Positions 21,565 through 33,595 are shown, numbered from the stretch's first letter. The stretch is 64,000 bases of DNA from Apostichopus japonicus (GCF_037975245.1 NC_092573.1:6302001-6366000), one strand, 5' to 3'. Program-made: numbers and translations. The notes: generated by a model not told the origin, from the letters alone.

Positions 21565-23790
21565 CAGGTTGTGCGACATTCACAAACGTTGGATTAGCAG
21601 CTAATGATACATCTGCATCACCAGATTGAGATAAATTGCTTTCGTCCATTTTGTTCGATAGTAGCTATGACTGTGAATCAGGAGCTTGGCCACCCTCTAA
21701 GTCAAGGTGGGCAAGGTTGGGGAAATTCAATCAAGGAGTAACAATCAGAGAATGGCCAGCTTTATATTATTGTATATAGGCCTACACGCACAGCGTGTAT
21801 AAATATCTGTATCGGTTTATTTATACTAGTGTTCATTTCCGTTTCCAGGAGGGGATATGATTTGAACGTGGGGGGAGGGTGTGGGGGGGTGGGGAGGGGG
21901 TCCCATTTGAAGTGTCCAAACGATGCTAATCTTTACATCTATCTTCTTGAATCACATGTACCCCTATCGACACGATCAATCAGTCCTGTCTCTCAACTCC
22001 TCTCATGCACTGGTGTATTTATTTCCTGGCAAGATAACAGTTAGGCATAGTAAGGGTCAGAGGTCATCACAACTTAAAGAGTTGTGCAAGTCCCTGTGGT
22101 CTCTTACATCCTGGTAGCAGTAGAGAGAAGAAGCCTAATAGATCAGAAACCATAATCATCTTCTGTTGTGTCTTATTTTCCAGCATCCTTGAAACCTTAT
22201 ATCCTTCCCCTTTGATTTGTTGATGTCATAAAGCTGTATTTATGTTGTGCATTATTTAATTCCAGTATTTAGATTGTATATTCTTCTTGTGTATTTGACA
22301 GTATCCCAGTGATCTCCATTTTTCTGCTCTTGGTTTTTTTCTCTCTGTACTCTCATATCATATCTATCTCTACCCCTAGCCTCCATCTCCACATTTTCTT
22401 TACTTTCTTCCTCCATCCCTTCATCTGTCTTTCACGCTTTCTTTCTTGACCTCTTTCCTCCCCTCTGTTTACCCTGTATGTTTTAGTTTGCCGATTCCCC
22501 CCCCCCCCCCCCGCATCTCACCCCCAAAAAAGTTCACAAGGTTGACAAGTCTCCCCGTGCTAGTCCCAAGCTATACACCCTTGTTGTGGTGACCGTTCAA
22601 TATACTTGCGGATCAAATGGAAAGCCCCACCCCACCCCTTATTCCCAGTGTAATATATGAATCGGCAAATGGAAGATTATTCGGAGTTGTTCGTGATAGT
22701 TCAATGATCTTATAGTCAGGCATAGGCCTATATGGTTCTCTTTGTCCTTCATTGCCGTCGAAGTTTGAAATGAAATTAATCGTGCTAGGAACTTCCGGGC
22801 AATGTTTAATTTTGTGTGGCAAGAAAAAAAGCTTCCCCCCAGTCTCTCCTGATTGACTATATAGAGCCCGTACTCCTATATGGTCACACAATAGTATAGA
22901 TAAGTATGATCCATGCAGACATCTAGTATATATTTTTTTAAATTCAATCCAATTTCAGTTAAAGTTTCGAGTAATTTTCGAGTAATTCGAGTCAGTCGTG
23001 ATGAGGTGCCCCATGGTGGAGCTGGGTAACCCACCCCAACCCCGTTGCCGACTTTTTGGCATTTCGTTGGGAGCCGTTCGGAACAAGAAACAGGATAGTC
23101 AATTCTGGGAGTACAGTACGCTGGAAAGCAATACACTGACGTGATTTAGAAAAAAAAGTTTTTTGCTTTGACGGCCGATGCTCAGCGAGACACTTTTCAA
23201 TGGAAATAACTATTAGTTTATTGTTCATGTACTTATTCCCTTTTTGCCAATCCTTTCTAAAGAGGGTGGAGCCGCCCCTTATGGCAACGTATTTTCCTTC
23301 CCTTTTCCGTTCAAGTTTCGTTATTTTTTAATTCGGGTCAAAGGGGTGCAAGGACAGGGTTTACGTGCACCGGTTAGGAGGACGGGGTGCAGCTAGGGCA
23401 AGTGCTCTGTGATCGCCTAAAGGGCCCGTTGCCAGGAGTCCAAAAATAATTAAATATACATATTTATCTGTATATGGTATATGACATAAAATGCTTTGTC
23501 TTTCCCTCCTGATATATAACTAAAATTTATATATAAAATACAATGTAAGCTGTGACTCAGTCTATGTATAATTAATACCTAAATTGGCTGAAATACCAAT
23601 TGTTCACACATGACGGACTTGACTTTACGTTTGATACCCAATAGTTTGTAATCACTTCAGTCAATTTTTTCACTCATTCGCGTTTGTCTTTTTGTGACAC
23701 CAGTCAGCGTGAATCAGACATAAAGTTCATAACTATTAGTTTCTTGAGCTGTTTCTTGACTTCGACTGCTCACCATGTAGGCCTAAAAGA
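21565..23790. other. Non-coding interval
   Basis: No exon is supported. Visible features are a GT/GGGG-rich block near 21868-21900, a C run at about 22498-22513, and pyrimidine-rich sequence from 22320 to 22520. Minus-strand frames at 22613-23228 lack splice or domain support. Confidence 0.5.
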
Positions 23791-23796
23791 GTAAAG

Positions 23797-24002
23797 CAGG
23801 GAACTGCTAGAGTAGCAGCTCCCTGGTCAAACTATTACGCCTGATGCAAAGCTCGACCGTAACCTATACTGTACAGCCCATTAGTTGTGAAAAGTTCTGA
23901 ACGTAAAACAAAGCACTGAGTTTTGTATCACACAACACACACGAAAACGCGGCGTAATACCGCATACTACTGACCAGGGAGTTGTTCCATAACAACTCCC
24001 TG
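23797..24002. repeat. Pair of CAGGGA...TCCCTG palindromes, possible TIR element
   Basis: Two near-identical-arm palindromes lie 150 bp apart: 23797-23825, with arms CAGGGAACTGCTA and TAGCAGCTCCCTG, and 23975-24002, with 12-bp perfect arms CAGGGAGTTGTT and AACAACTCCCTG. Both may be termini of one small element. The second matches 57200-57217 over 18 bases, showing it belongs to a dispersed family. No target duplication was found. Confidence 0.45.
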
Positions 24003-24023
24003 TACTGCCACAGACAAGAAACT

Positions 24024-24225
24024 ATGCAGGAATTTCGCCAAGGCCACCGTTCAAGTAACCGAACCCGTTTATTGCTTACTAGCCGTAAATACGGGATTGC
24101 TGAGAAATTACGAGACAACAGCGACGATCCGATAGAGGGTAGTATTGATATTATTTTTGAATCGGGTGGTGTGAAGGACAGAATTTACGAGGAAATTACG
24201 AGCGATCCCACCTTTAAGCGAGTGG
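24024..24225 (+). CDS. Candidate first exon MQEFRQGHRSS...
   Basis: ATG at 24024 opens 67 codons (MQEFRQGHRSSNRTRLLLTS, then KYGIAEKLRDNSDDPIEGSI and YEEITSDPTFKRV) ending at a consensus GTG|GTAAGT-type donor at 24226, phase 1. The composition is that of an ordinary soluble protein, unlike the surrounding AT-rich noise. The start lies only 22 bp after the CAGGGAG palindrome, reminiscent of the first exon close to the end of the 4.7-kb transposon. No downstream exon was identified and no family is recognised. Confidence 0.4.
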
Positions 24226-24231
24226 GTAAGT

Positions 24232-25828
24232 GAGACTAGCTGTCCTAAATAAACACAGATTGACATCAATGGAACCTCCAGATGATCTACATATAACCTA
24301 AATATAACTACAGGGAGGAGGACATCGTCGTTCATATGGATCCTATCTACTGATGAAAGTATTTCCCGTCAAGAAGCTCTTATAGCTAAACAACAGAGAA
24401 CAGATCGGATCTAGTGTTACTTAAGTCACCGCTATGAATATCTCAACCGTTACCCCCTTTGTTTTGTATCTAGTTGCTATATCAGTTTAAATTACGGGGA
24501 TGAGATCGATAAGTGATCTGTGTGTTTCCTGTAGTGCTCGGGGTAAACTTAATTGATACGGATTCAAAGACTTGTAAACAAAGTACCTCATAGATGTACG
24601 ATTTATAGAGCTTAATTAATTCCGTAGCGCCGTCCAGCTATCAGTCGCAGCACAAAAACAACGTTTAGTGGAGAACACCGATAAAACATTTTGATAGTGG
24701 GGGAACCTGACAGTTTAGACGACTATTTCTGTTTAATTGTATTTCGAATCGATGGTTGATCTTTGTTTCTGTTGTAAACTGTGGATTTTGCTCGTTTCGT
24801 TTTTTGTTTGAACTTTATTGTTTGTTTGCGCGGGATTGTTTGTATGTGTGTGATTTTACTATTTTTTTCCTGAATTTTCTATCGTCAGCATGACTTTGCA
24901 CAACACCAAGCTGTACGTTTCTACTTTGGCATACGTAAGTTAATAGAAATATTGGTTTAAACAGGGAAGGGGAGAACAGACTAAATACACACACAAGCAG
25001 AATAGTTGAAGTATGCGATTGCCACTGAGTCGGAAGGAATTTCTCATCCATCCACCTCCCAACAGCCCATTATTAATTTATGGAAGTCAACTTAATGGTA
25101 AATTGAGTTTAATGCATTTTGATTAATTTCTGACTCATTAATAGTTAAATTAGATTTAAGTAAATATCGATTACGGTGAGAAGTTTACTTTGGATGTATT
25201 TCTTACGAATTCACATAGGAACATTAGAGAGAGAAAACAAATTTTCAATCGTTATTTGTAAGAGAGTAGCCGCACGAAATATCTACGAGACCAGCAGAAA
25301 AAGGTTTCCGTGACAGAGTCAACTAACGGTCTAGTCCCCTACCGATAAGCTATTCTAGTCGACGTATTGAGAATAAGCTCTTCCATGACTATGAATAGTG
25401 ATTTTTAGTTATATACCTTACAAAGTTATTCAGTGTACCAACTGTACACACACAGACACACACACATACATACAGACTGCGTATTCATCAAAGAAAGCTG
25501 TGATAAAGAAATAAAGTCGCCGCCACTAGCTACTTCCGATCACTTTAAGCATGACTGTTGTGCCTTAATTCACAGAAAAACATCGCAAACACACGAAAAG
25601 GAAGATGAAATTAGAGAGGGACCTGTCGAGGGAGCATATCAGTGCATTAAACATTATGAAGAGTTCCACTGACTGGGATATGTTCTAGAATAGCTTGGAC
25701 AGCCTTGATGAACTGACCTCTGTATACATTAAATTCGTCAGCTATTTATGTGAAAGTAGCACCTTTATCTGAAATAATGACGTGACTTCCAACAGATAAA
25801 AGGATAAAAGCTTTAGTAAAAGGAGAAG
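24232..25828. other. Non-coding interval
   Basis: No gene is supported. An open frame at 25490-25672 (KHDCCALIHRKTSQTHEKED...) is protein-like but has no clear acceptor. It may belong to the 5' part of the LINE that follows or to an exon of the gene starting at 24024. A short CA-rich tract occurs at 25445-25470. Confidence 0.4.
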
Positions 25829-28125
25829 AAAATGGCAATTGATTCAATGGACAAAGCTAAGAGAAATGGGATACAGAGGGAAGTCAACAAACTTGTTCAC
25901 AAAAACAGAACAGAAAAACAGAGCTCTTCAGCGTTATTAGCTGGAACTCTAACAGCCTATGGGAATTACTCAAGACAGTTCGAAAACCTGAAAAGAAAAA
26001 ACAGTGTTTATTTTTACAGAACTCGGTGAGCAACTTAGTGATCACTTTGGACGTTTCAACTCAGCAGTTCAAAAAAGATGTGATCGGTTGGCTGAACCTC
26101 CTGTGGTTACAGAGGACGAAGTTGAAAGACAATTTAAGAGTGTCAAAAAGGTGTTTCATCGGGCTGTGACTAAATTCCTTGGTGGGTTTTTCAGTTTTGC
26201 TCTGATGAACTACTAGCTGGTATTTTGACGCATACTTTTTTTTAATGAAAGTTTAAACCAATGTCACCTACCCAGCTTCTGGAAGAATGCCGTAACATCC
26301 CCAATATACCTAAGGTTAAAACACCTTCCTAGGTTAATGACCTCAAACCCATAGATCTTGCCAGTGTAAGTTTTAACTCTATGCAGAAGATGTACTATCA
26401 TATATAAGAAATGCCATTTAGACACGTGGTGACCAATGTCAGTTTGCTTATACTAGGGGGTTTATTGTACGGATGCTGTCCTCACATTAGTCCATAATAT
26501 TGTTCTCACTCTGCATCATGAAAAACACAAAATCATTTTTATTAATTTTCCAGTGCTTTTGATACCGTACTATACCTAATCAGTTACTTCATGATTTGAA
26601 TACCTTTGTTGAGGATCCTTGGATTATACACTGACTAGCTGATTTCATGAAAGGGTGGTCAAGACAAACTAAATTAAATGAAGGTTTACACAACAAATCA
26701 GAAATCAGTGTTGAGGTCCCTAGGGAGGTCTATTATCAGCATTGTTATTTACAATTTAAACTGGCGGAATAATATCGCAATATAATTGTTCTGTCATGAA
26801 ATATGCAGACAACACAGTAATCTCTGTTAGAATATCTATATCTCCACATAATGTGGATCAATGTCATTATGAATCTCTGATATCTCATGTTGCTATTGTC
26901 TGTGATAAAAAAAAAAAAACTTACTTCTGAACGCCAAGAAATATAAAGAGATGATTATTGAAAATTCTAATATTAAACATGAGGGCCTACTCACCACCAA
27001 AGCAAGGAAAACTGTGATACAGGGTGCCGTAGTTGAACGTACTTAACAGACGATGTATTTAGGGGTGTGTATATATATACAATAAACTTCATTTTACGAG
27101 TCATGTTTCAAGAATTTTAAAGAGGGTTAATATTCATTTCTACTTTATCTGTGTTATGTCAAACACTTATATTGTCGTGAACCCTCATGTATATTTAATA
27201 TATTCAGATGTATGTAAATACTCTGTTAACTTATCCCTTAAATGATTTCGTGATTGGCTGCTGCTGTCTTGTGACAGAAACGTTAACTTATGATTGGAGG
27301 AAAGTATCATGTCTTTTGCCTCGTGTATGACAGTTTTGTAAGCCACTTCAGTCTCACTGTATACCTAGTATACTGTGTAAGGTCTCCGTGTGTGAAGGCA
27401 CGTTAAACATACTAGTATTACCACTAATTATATATGTTTCAACATATTTAATCTAATCAATCCTGCAAAATAAATAGAACGAATAATTATATCTCTCTGT
27501 TGGACTAGTAATTTACGTTATTCGTGTCGTCCCTGCCACGCGACCATCGAAATCTGCCTTACCGTACTGGGACGGACGCGACAATCTGTTATTGTGCCAT
27601 ATTTTAGACATAAGAATGGAAGCTTTTAATACCTATATTTTACCTCATAGTATATACACTGTTCCTGCCTAGTACATTTGTTTTACTTGTAAAGGATCAG
27701 AAAAGAATTAGAGCCTCCTTGCGTTACTGTGCCAAACATTTTTTAGCCTATATTTTAACACCCTTATTAACCAAGTTAACATTGCAGCCATAAGAAATTT
27801 TGAAAGGCTTTCTCATAAAATTCATAGAGACGAGAAACACCCACTCAATAACGAGCTGAAGTCACTTCTTCAACAGACTAGTTATAATTTGAGAAATAGG
27901 ACAAGCACGTATAATTCGAACTGTATATTTAAAAAAATCGTTGATAGGGCTGCCATATTTATTCAGTGTGCTGTTCCACAAAACTTACTTTAATTCTTTT
28001 ATTAACTTCTGATTAATTATTTGTACATATATTCCAAGCTATTTTCATCTTTATAACTCTTAAACATATCCTATTTATAAATGTGTACTTTCATGTATTT
28101 ATGCTAGATTTTAATAAACTTAAAC
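25829..28125 (+). pseudogene. Degenerate LINE (reverse transcriptase) remnant
   Basis: Fragments in several frames follow the usual order of a non-LTR ORF2. They are a basic linker region near 25850-25930, PPVVTEDEVERQFKSVKK near 26098-26151 (the pre-RT segment of many LINEs), and SFWKNAV near 26272-26295 before degenerate PIPKV..P. An FSSAFDT-like relic lies near 26555, followed by a VPREVYYQHC/GGLLSALL relic near 26710-26750 and YADN at about 26801-26812 in place of catalytic YADD. The C-terminal HPLNNEL...YNLRNRTSTYNS...FKKIVDRAAIFI ends at TAA 27991. A 3' untranslated tail follows. Several frameshifts and stops show it is inactive. A 411-bp LTR-like insert splits it. Confidence 0.75.
27173..27583. 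repeat. Candidate solo LTR inside the LINE
   Basis: The LINE frame breaks off after ...CQTLI and resumes with QSVIVPYF, so this segment is a later insertion. It begins TGTCGTGAACCC and ends GGGACGGACGCGACA, giving TGTCG...CGACA inverted ends typical of an LTR, and contains an AATAAA near 27470. Flanks ATAT and ATCT would be an imperfect 4-bp duplication. No internal retroviral-type genes are present, consistent with a solo LTR. Confidence 0.5.
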
Positions 28126-29029
28126 ACAAACGGGAACTTTTCGTCACCTGGCCAAAGACGTGGAACCCCCGCTAAATATCCCTATATATCACCATGATGG
28201 ACCGCCTATAGGAACCGATAATTATCTTCACCGTGCATTTCGAGGGCAACAGTTACTATGGTAACCGAGAGCGCACTAAATAGGCTGTAAAAGTGAGACT
28301 AAAAAAAATATATATAGCAACGTCATCTTGTATATTTAAAGTATATTTAATGTGATAATTATAACTTACATAAATATCTGGCATAACAGAATGCTTTCTA
28401 TAACTATGTTTGCTTTACTCTAGTATAATTGCGGGTTAACTTGGAAATACAAACAAATTTTATTTAGACTTTACAAAAAAAGATATTTGAAATAATATAG
28501 AGTTATACATTATCATTAGGAATTCTCTTTCTATACTCTACAAATCATGTCATTTCTTCAAATCAACAACACATTCATGATTCAAGAAATACGAGGAAGA
28601 CAAACAGGAACTAGACATTAGTGTAAAGAGTTCTAGAACTAATCCTGAACTGACGCCAACACGATCAATATGGCTGTACATTAATCCTAGTTATTTATAG
28701 CTCGATTATTCAATTGCATACCAGTACGTGCAATATCCTAGCGGTCCGAGGGGACTATATTGTTAACTTGATCTTGTCTGTAGTTAGGGGGGCGGGGGGG
28801 GGGTACAAGGGAGAGGATTTTAAGCTGTGTCTTCGCCGGAATGAACTATTCTGCAGGTAATGATGTATTTGAAAGAGACGGAAAGAACATGACGGTGTCA
28901 CATCAATGGAGCATCACGAGTCGCTGGCTTAGAAAGTTAATTGATGCGAAACATGATCACCAGGCTAAATATGACTATTGAAAGTTCCGTTCATATATCT
29001 ATTGAGATAGCTTGCCAATGAATGCACTC
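28126..29029. other. Non-coding interval
   Basis: No gene or recognisable element. It has a G-rich run at 28787-28803 and a poly-A/AT block at 28297-28320. Confidence 0.5.
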
Positions 29030-29039
29030 TTTATCCCTT

Positions 29040-29475
29040 CCAATCATTTCAAATTCTGAATATGTATAAATAATATGACAGGTAAATAATCAATCTTTCA
29101 TTCCGTTTAGATACTTTTGCTACTTCCGTTAATGAAATATCCACCCATTATCCTTTCACATAATGGATGTGTAAAAAGTATAACATGTGAATGCTTGATT
29201 CCGTAAAGATACTTATGCTAATTGCGTTAATAAAATACCACCTCCCCCAATTATCTTTTAATCCTTTCAAATGATGGATATGTATAAATAGTATGACACG
29301 TAAAACAGTCAGTGTTTGCCCCCGTAAAGATGCGTGCATGCTTATGCTTAATTAGTTAATCAAGACATCTATTAATTGTTCTGTGTATTCTTACAAGTGA
29401 TGGACATGTATTAATAATGTAACACGTTAGCAATCATTTGTTGCTTCTAGAAAGATGCATTTGTTGATTTCGTTT
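29040..29475 (+). repeat. Diverged tandem repeat, four units of about 106-126 bp
   Basis: The anchor TGGATATGTATAAATAGTATG and variants recur at about 29056, 29163, 29275 and 29400. Each is followed by a CCGTAAAGATACTTATGCTA-like block about 50 bp later. Spacing grows from 106 to 126 bp through indels, so the array is old. Confidence 0.7.
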
Positions 29476-29496
29476 ATTTAAGAGAAATGAAGATAC

Positions 29497-29688
29497 TTTT
29501 TTAAGAAAAGTCACCAGGAAAGAACCTGGGCACGAAAAACCAAACAACCGAACGACTGATCCGCTCTCAAACCCTGTCCTCTTGCATTGAGACTGTGACT
29601 ATGTGATCATCGTCAGGTGTGTATCACCATTCCCATCGAAGGGGAACAGATACTACACATGATCTTAGCCAAAAGACCGAGAAGGGAT
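29497..29688 (-). mobile_element. Candidate chimeric SINE with U2 snRNA head and tRNA-like body
   Basis: On the minus strand the unit begins with 45 nt of U2 snRNA 5' domain (listed separately). It continues through two small hairpins into a segment resembling the 3' half of a tRNA (TCAATGCAAGAGGACAGGG followed by GGTTTGAGAGC, a B-box-like sequence at 29563-29573), then a CCAGG...CCTGG hairpin, and ends in an A-rich CTTAAAAAAG. Small-RNA head, tRNA-like promoter region and A-rich tail are the parts of a SINE. The join could also be a single chimeric retropseudogene made by LINE template switching. Borders are approximate. Confidence 0.4.
29644..29688 (-). pseudogene. U2 snRNA 5'-domain sequence
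   Basis: By memory of the metazoan U2 sequence, 42 of 45 positions match from the first base, including the CTTTTGGCTAAGATCA segment that pairs with U6 and the GTAGTATCTGTTC branch-point recognition region. Differences are at positions 4, 13 and 30. After position 45 the match ends at once; stem-loop IIa, the Sm site and the 3' stem-loops are absent. It is therefore not a functional U2 gene, although a U2-like promoter upstream cannot be judged by eye. Confidence 0.75.
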
Positions 29689-29821
29689 ATGAAGAAAGAA
29701 ACAGATCAAGCGGAACGGATAGTACTCGCGGGATTAAACATTGTCACGGTTCTCTGGACTATAAGTGGTCAACTAATACTCGCGTTGGTTATCCAGTTAC
29801 TTTCAGGTCAGCTAGATAGTT

Positions 29822-29862
29822 AGATCTTTGGCTAAGATGATCTGCTGTGTTTGTGGTAGTAT
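29822..29862 (+). other. Second, weaker U2-like segment in opposite orientation
   Basis: The plus strand reads GATCTTTGGCTAAGATGATC and, 13 bases on, GGTAGTAT. TTTGGCTAAGAT and GTAGTAT occur in this order in U2, but the spacing is longer. It lies 134 bp from the first U2 segment and faces it. It may be a decayed partner copy or coincidence. Confidence 0.25.
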
Positions 29863-29864
29863 AT

Positions 29865-31447
29865 GCATTGTTTTTTAGCTCTGATACGAATAGTGCTCAT
29901 TGGATCACTCACTAAACATTTACCTCAGCATGTGTAGTATTTATTCCCTTTCCAAGAGACTTTGTGGTGCTCACATGACGTAACACCGTTGTGATCATAC
30001 GGGTGTACGGTCTCGATATGAGGGGACTTGAGGTGAGAGTGGATCGGGACTGTTAGATTTACCTGCCCAGGATCTTGGCTGATTTATCTTAAAATGTATA
30101 ACCGGCGTCAGTTGGTATAGAGGGAGATATAACGTTCTCGTTAAATCAGCTTTCCGATATATAGTTACAGAATATCACGAGAATTACCTCCTTGCATGAA
30201 CATCATTTTATTGATACGTCGGTTCCTCACTCCAGCTTACAGACGTCATTTACCCTATCCTCAAGATATATGTCCCATGCCCGATGCGATAATACTTAGA
30301 CAAAACCATAACACAGCTGAAATGTCCACGACTGAATAAGAACCTCTAAGTCACTCTGGTAATGCGACACCGATACGACTGAACTTGATTATAATGATGA
30401 TCGCTTCTTAGAATTGCTTCGAATTTACTTCGATACCAAAAAGATACCATAAAAAATCAAATATATACATCCAGCAAAATGCATTTACAAGTTGACTGAA
30501 GCGTTCACCGGGGATTAACTATAGTTCTCAAAGGCACAGTTAACTTTTGCCAGTGGTACAGGACATTTAAAGCTAAATTTGATGCATATACGCAAAATTA
30601 GCATACGAAACATGTAGCCTAAAAGCGAAACTATGGTACCTTAAATCACTTATCTTAGAACATAAAGTCCTCTTTAAGATATTTTGATGAAATTCGACTA
30701 AAGTTACATTTGTGATGCTACACAGGAATTCATGCGCTGGATTTAACCACTAAGGCGTTTGGGGTCTTCATCGAAACAAATTTTTAGTTTGTAAGTGGCC
30801 AAAATGTGACATTGAAAAATTCAACTATTATAACATATAAAATATTTGACCTGATCAAGTCAACACGGGTGGAAATATTTCCCAAACTGACGGGAAAATT
30901 AAGATGGAAGACATTTTGATACTCACACCAAAACGCATACTGGTCATCATGAATACTGAAAAGTTGAAAAAAATCATGATCATTGCATTTGATTTGTGGA
31001 CTAAATTTCACAGAAACCTCTACAGAAGACCATGTTTTGGCCTTCAAAGACGACAAAAATAGTTTTCCTGAACAAGTTTGGTTCACCACCATTCAAACAT
31101 GATACTCATTGCATTTCAGCAATTTTAGACCAAAGCTCTTTAGGAGATGTAGCATTTGTTACGTTTTAAAAAAAAAATGACCTCTCGTGATCTGAAATGA
31201 CCTTCAAATTGATAAAATATGCATATACGAACACTTAACTTACACAAACCATTAATGAAATTCCAGCCAAATCAAATGAAAAAAAAATGACGAAATGGCA
31301 GTCATTCAAACACGGTGGCAAAAAGTGTAAGAATTTCGGCAGAATCGCACGATCGCTATAGCTAAAAATGAAGATAAAGTTCTCCTTATTACAGTTGTAT
31401 TACATCCTTATAATTTCTAGAAAGAATTTAAGAAAAATACAAATAAA
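29865..31447. other. Non-coding interval
   Basis: No gene or repeat recognised. The minus-strand frame at 30784-31092 is lysine-, phenylalanine- and asparagine-rich, with no supporting splice sites. The sequence ends at the TAAA target duplication (31444-31447) of the second transposon. Confidence 0.5.
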
Positions 31448-31571
31448 CAGTTGGAAGTCTGACCTCAATATATGACCGTTACTAGCAAATTTTCGAGCAC
31501 AGCTACTTGACCCGGAAGTAATTGTTTCGCGCAAATCCGGTTCTACGGACTTCGGTTCGCTACTTCCATGT

Positions 31572-31745
31572 ATGGATGTAATCGGTAAAATTCGCAAACA
31601 TCCCAATGTCATTCGGGTTTACGAGTATCGTAGCTCGATAAAGGATACTTTAGAGACTCAAATACGATCATTTCCGGAAAGGAACGAAGATTTTACCAAT
31701 AGAACAGTGCATTTTCTTATCGACGACCAACGCAAAAACATAAAG
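31572..31745 (+). CDS. Inward-reading MDVIGK first-exon module in transposon copy 2
   Basis: The 58-codon peptide is the same as in copy 1 (19011-19184), with ATG 124 bp inside the transposon end and an AAG|GTAAGT donor after 31745, phase 0. Conservation of frame, start and donor in both copies fits either recent common origin or function. An acceptor partner within the element was not identified. The family is unknown. Confidence 0.45.
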
Positions 31746-33386
31746 GTAAGTCAAATCGAGTCGACGTCTATCGTTATGTGACTTTCGCGTCTTAGACAAC
31801 TTTTAACCGTAAAAATAGCATTTCTGTAATATATAAGCTTGAATCTTACTCATATTTTTCAGAAAAGTTGTAACTCCCCCGAAAAGTGTGATTTTTTGGT
31901 CAACGAAAATGGTGCTCCTATGTGGTTTTGGTTGCCCCTAATACATGTATCCTAACGTACATAATACACATATACACGAAAGCACCGTATCCTATAACGT
32001 GCAGCCTAGCGCTATATGTCGACTATGATGTAGCTAGTGCTAGATTTGCAACGTCTCGTATTTTTCGTAATCTTTCTATTCGGCATAGATTCCCTTCATT
32101 TTTTTGCGTTAATATGGAAAAATCAGGGAGTTGATAAGTCACGGTACTACTTATGGCTACTAAATAGTTAAAATTTAAAAATTCGAGGGCATAGCGGACA
32201 GTAATATTACTAGTACAAGCCTAGGCTAGCCTATAGGCCTAGTAGTACTTTTGTATTTACTAAAGTAATATACTACGACAAGTTTTTACTACAGGTAGGC
32301 CCTAGCCTAGTTTTAGTAATACTAGAATACCTGCATAGTTTAGTCCAATTTTAATAACGGACTAAGGCTTATAACCTTTAGTTCTTAGCCTACGCCTTCT
32401 TGTCCTTGTGTAATAATTCTAAGGGGCCTGTTCTTGAAAAGATTTGGACTGCATAAGATACAATTTAGTATTATTATTATTATTATTATACAAAAATTAT
32501 TAGTAGTACTAGTAGACTGCCTTTGTACTATGTATAAGTTAAGATCATGGCTTATTATGAGTTTTATTAAAGCTGGACTGGGTGAAAATTTCCTCCATCC
32601 TGGGATCGGGATCCATTTCAATGTCACTTTGTTACAAGTGTTCAAGACCGTTATTAGATCCATGACTTAAGTCTAGGCCCAATTCCCTATGCTTAATATG
32701 TAGTTAGGTAGAGCAAGATACGTAACACAGAAATAAAACTAGCTTGCTCTATACTGCTTACACTTTATACTTATTGCTATTACAGTTAGACCTACTGCTG
32801 GTACAGTACTTGAGAACAATTGCACCTCATAGAGCCATGTAGTTGTACATAGCTACTTATAATTCCAGGTGACTTAAACAAAATCAGGGATCATTTTGTG
32901 ACAACATGTTTTGCTGTTAACGAGAGTTTACGATCTTTTTATTGTTAAGTTGTTTTCTATGATAGGTACAGTCGTAGAAGTACTTAGTTAGTCATTCACG
33001 TACAGTCTTCCCTATGTGTGTGTGTGTGTGTCACACACAGATTTCTCTAAGGTGCTTTCCCATGTATATATGACCAAAAAAAAGTTATTCCCAAAAAGAA
33101 GAAAAGTTTCATTCACTATTAAATTTGTTTTGTTATGTATAATGACTAACATTGCAAAATGCAGTTCCACTGGTATTAAGTATTAGCCCAGAGAGCTTCC
33201 AGAGTTTATTACATCCCCATGTTTATTATCCTCATATCTGTAGTCTCCATATAAGAGTTTATTTATAGAAATCTGTTAATAAATGTAGTCTCACATTCTA
33301 TTTAATACTATATATCTTTAAGTTCCTAGCTCTGTTATATGTACCCGTAGTAAGAAGGAATGCAGCCTGTGGATCAGTTAAGTGCC

Positions 33387-33595
33387 TGTTGTTACAACTC
33401 TGCTCCAAACTATTGTTTGTTTAATCAGGTTGTATTATTAGTGTGCTACCTTTAAGCAATTTTGTTTTCTATATATATGTAATTTACATTTTTCCTCAGT
33501 TTCTGTTATACTCTTATAGAAAGAACAAGTTGTGTGCAGCAACAGGCTGTAATATACTCAGCAGTCTCATGCCTATTCTCTAGCTAACTCGAACA
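33387..33595 (+). repeat. Copia 5' LTR, copy 2
   Basis: A 209-bp segment TGTTGTTACAAC...CTCGAACA, equal to 17175-17383 in copy 1. The internal AT-rich region with TATATATGTAA may contain the LTR promoter. There is no matching 3' LTR in the transposon. Confidence 0.6.
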
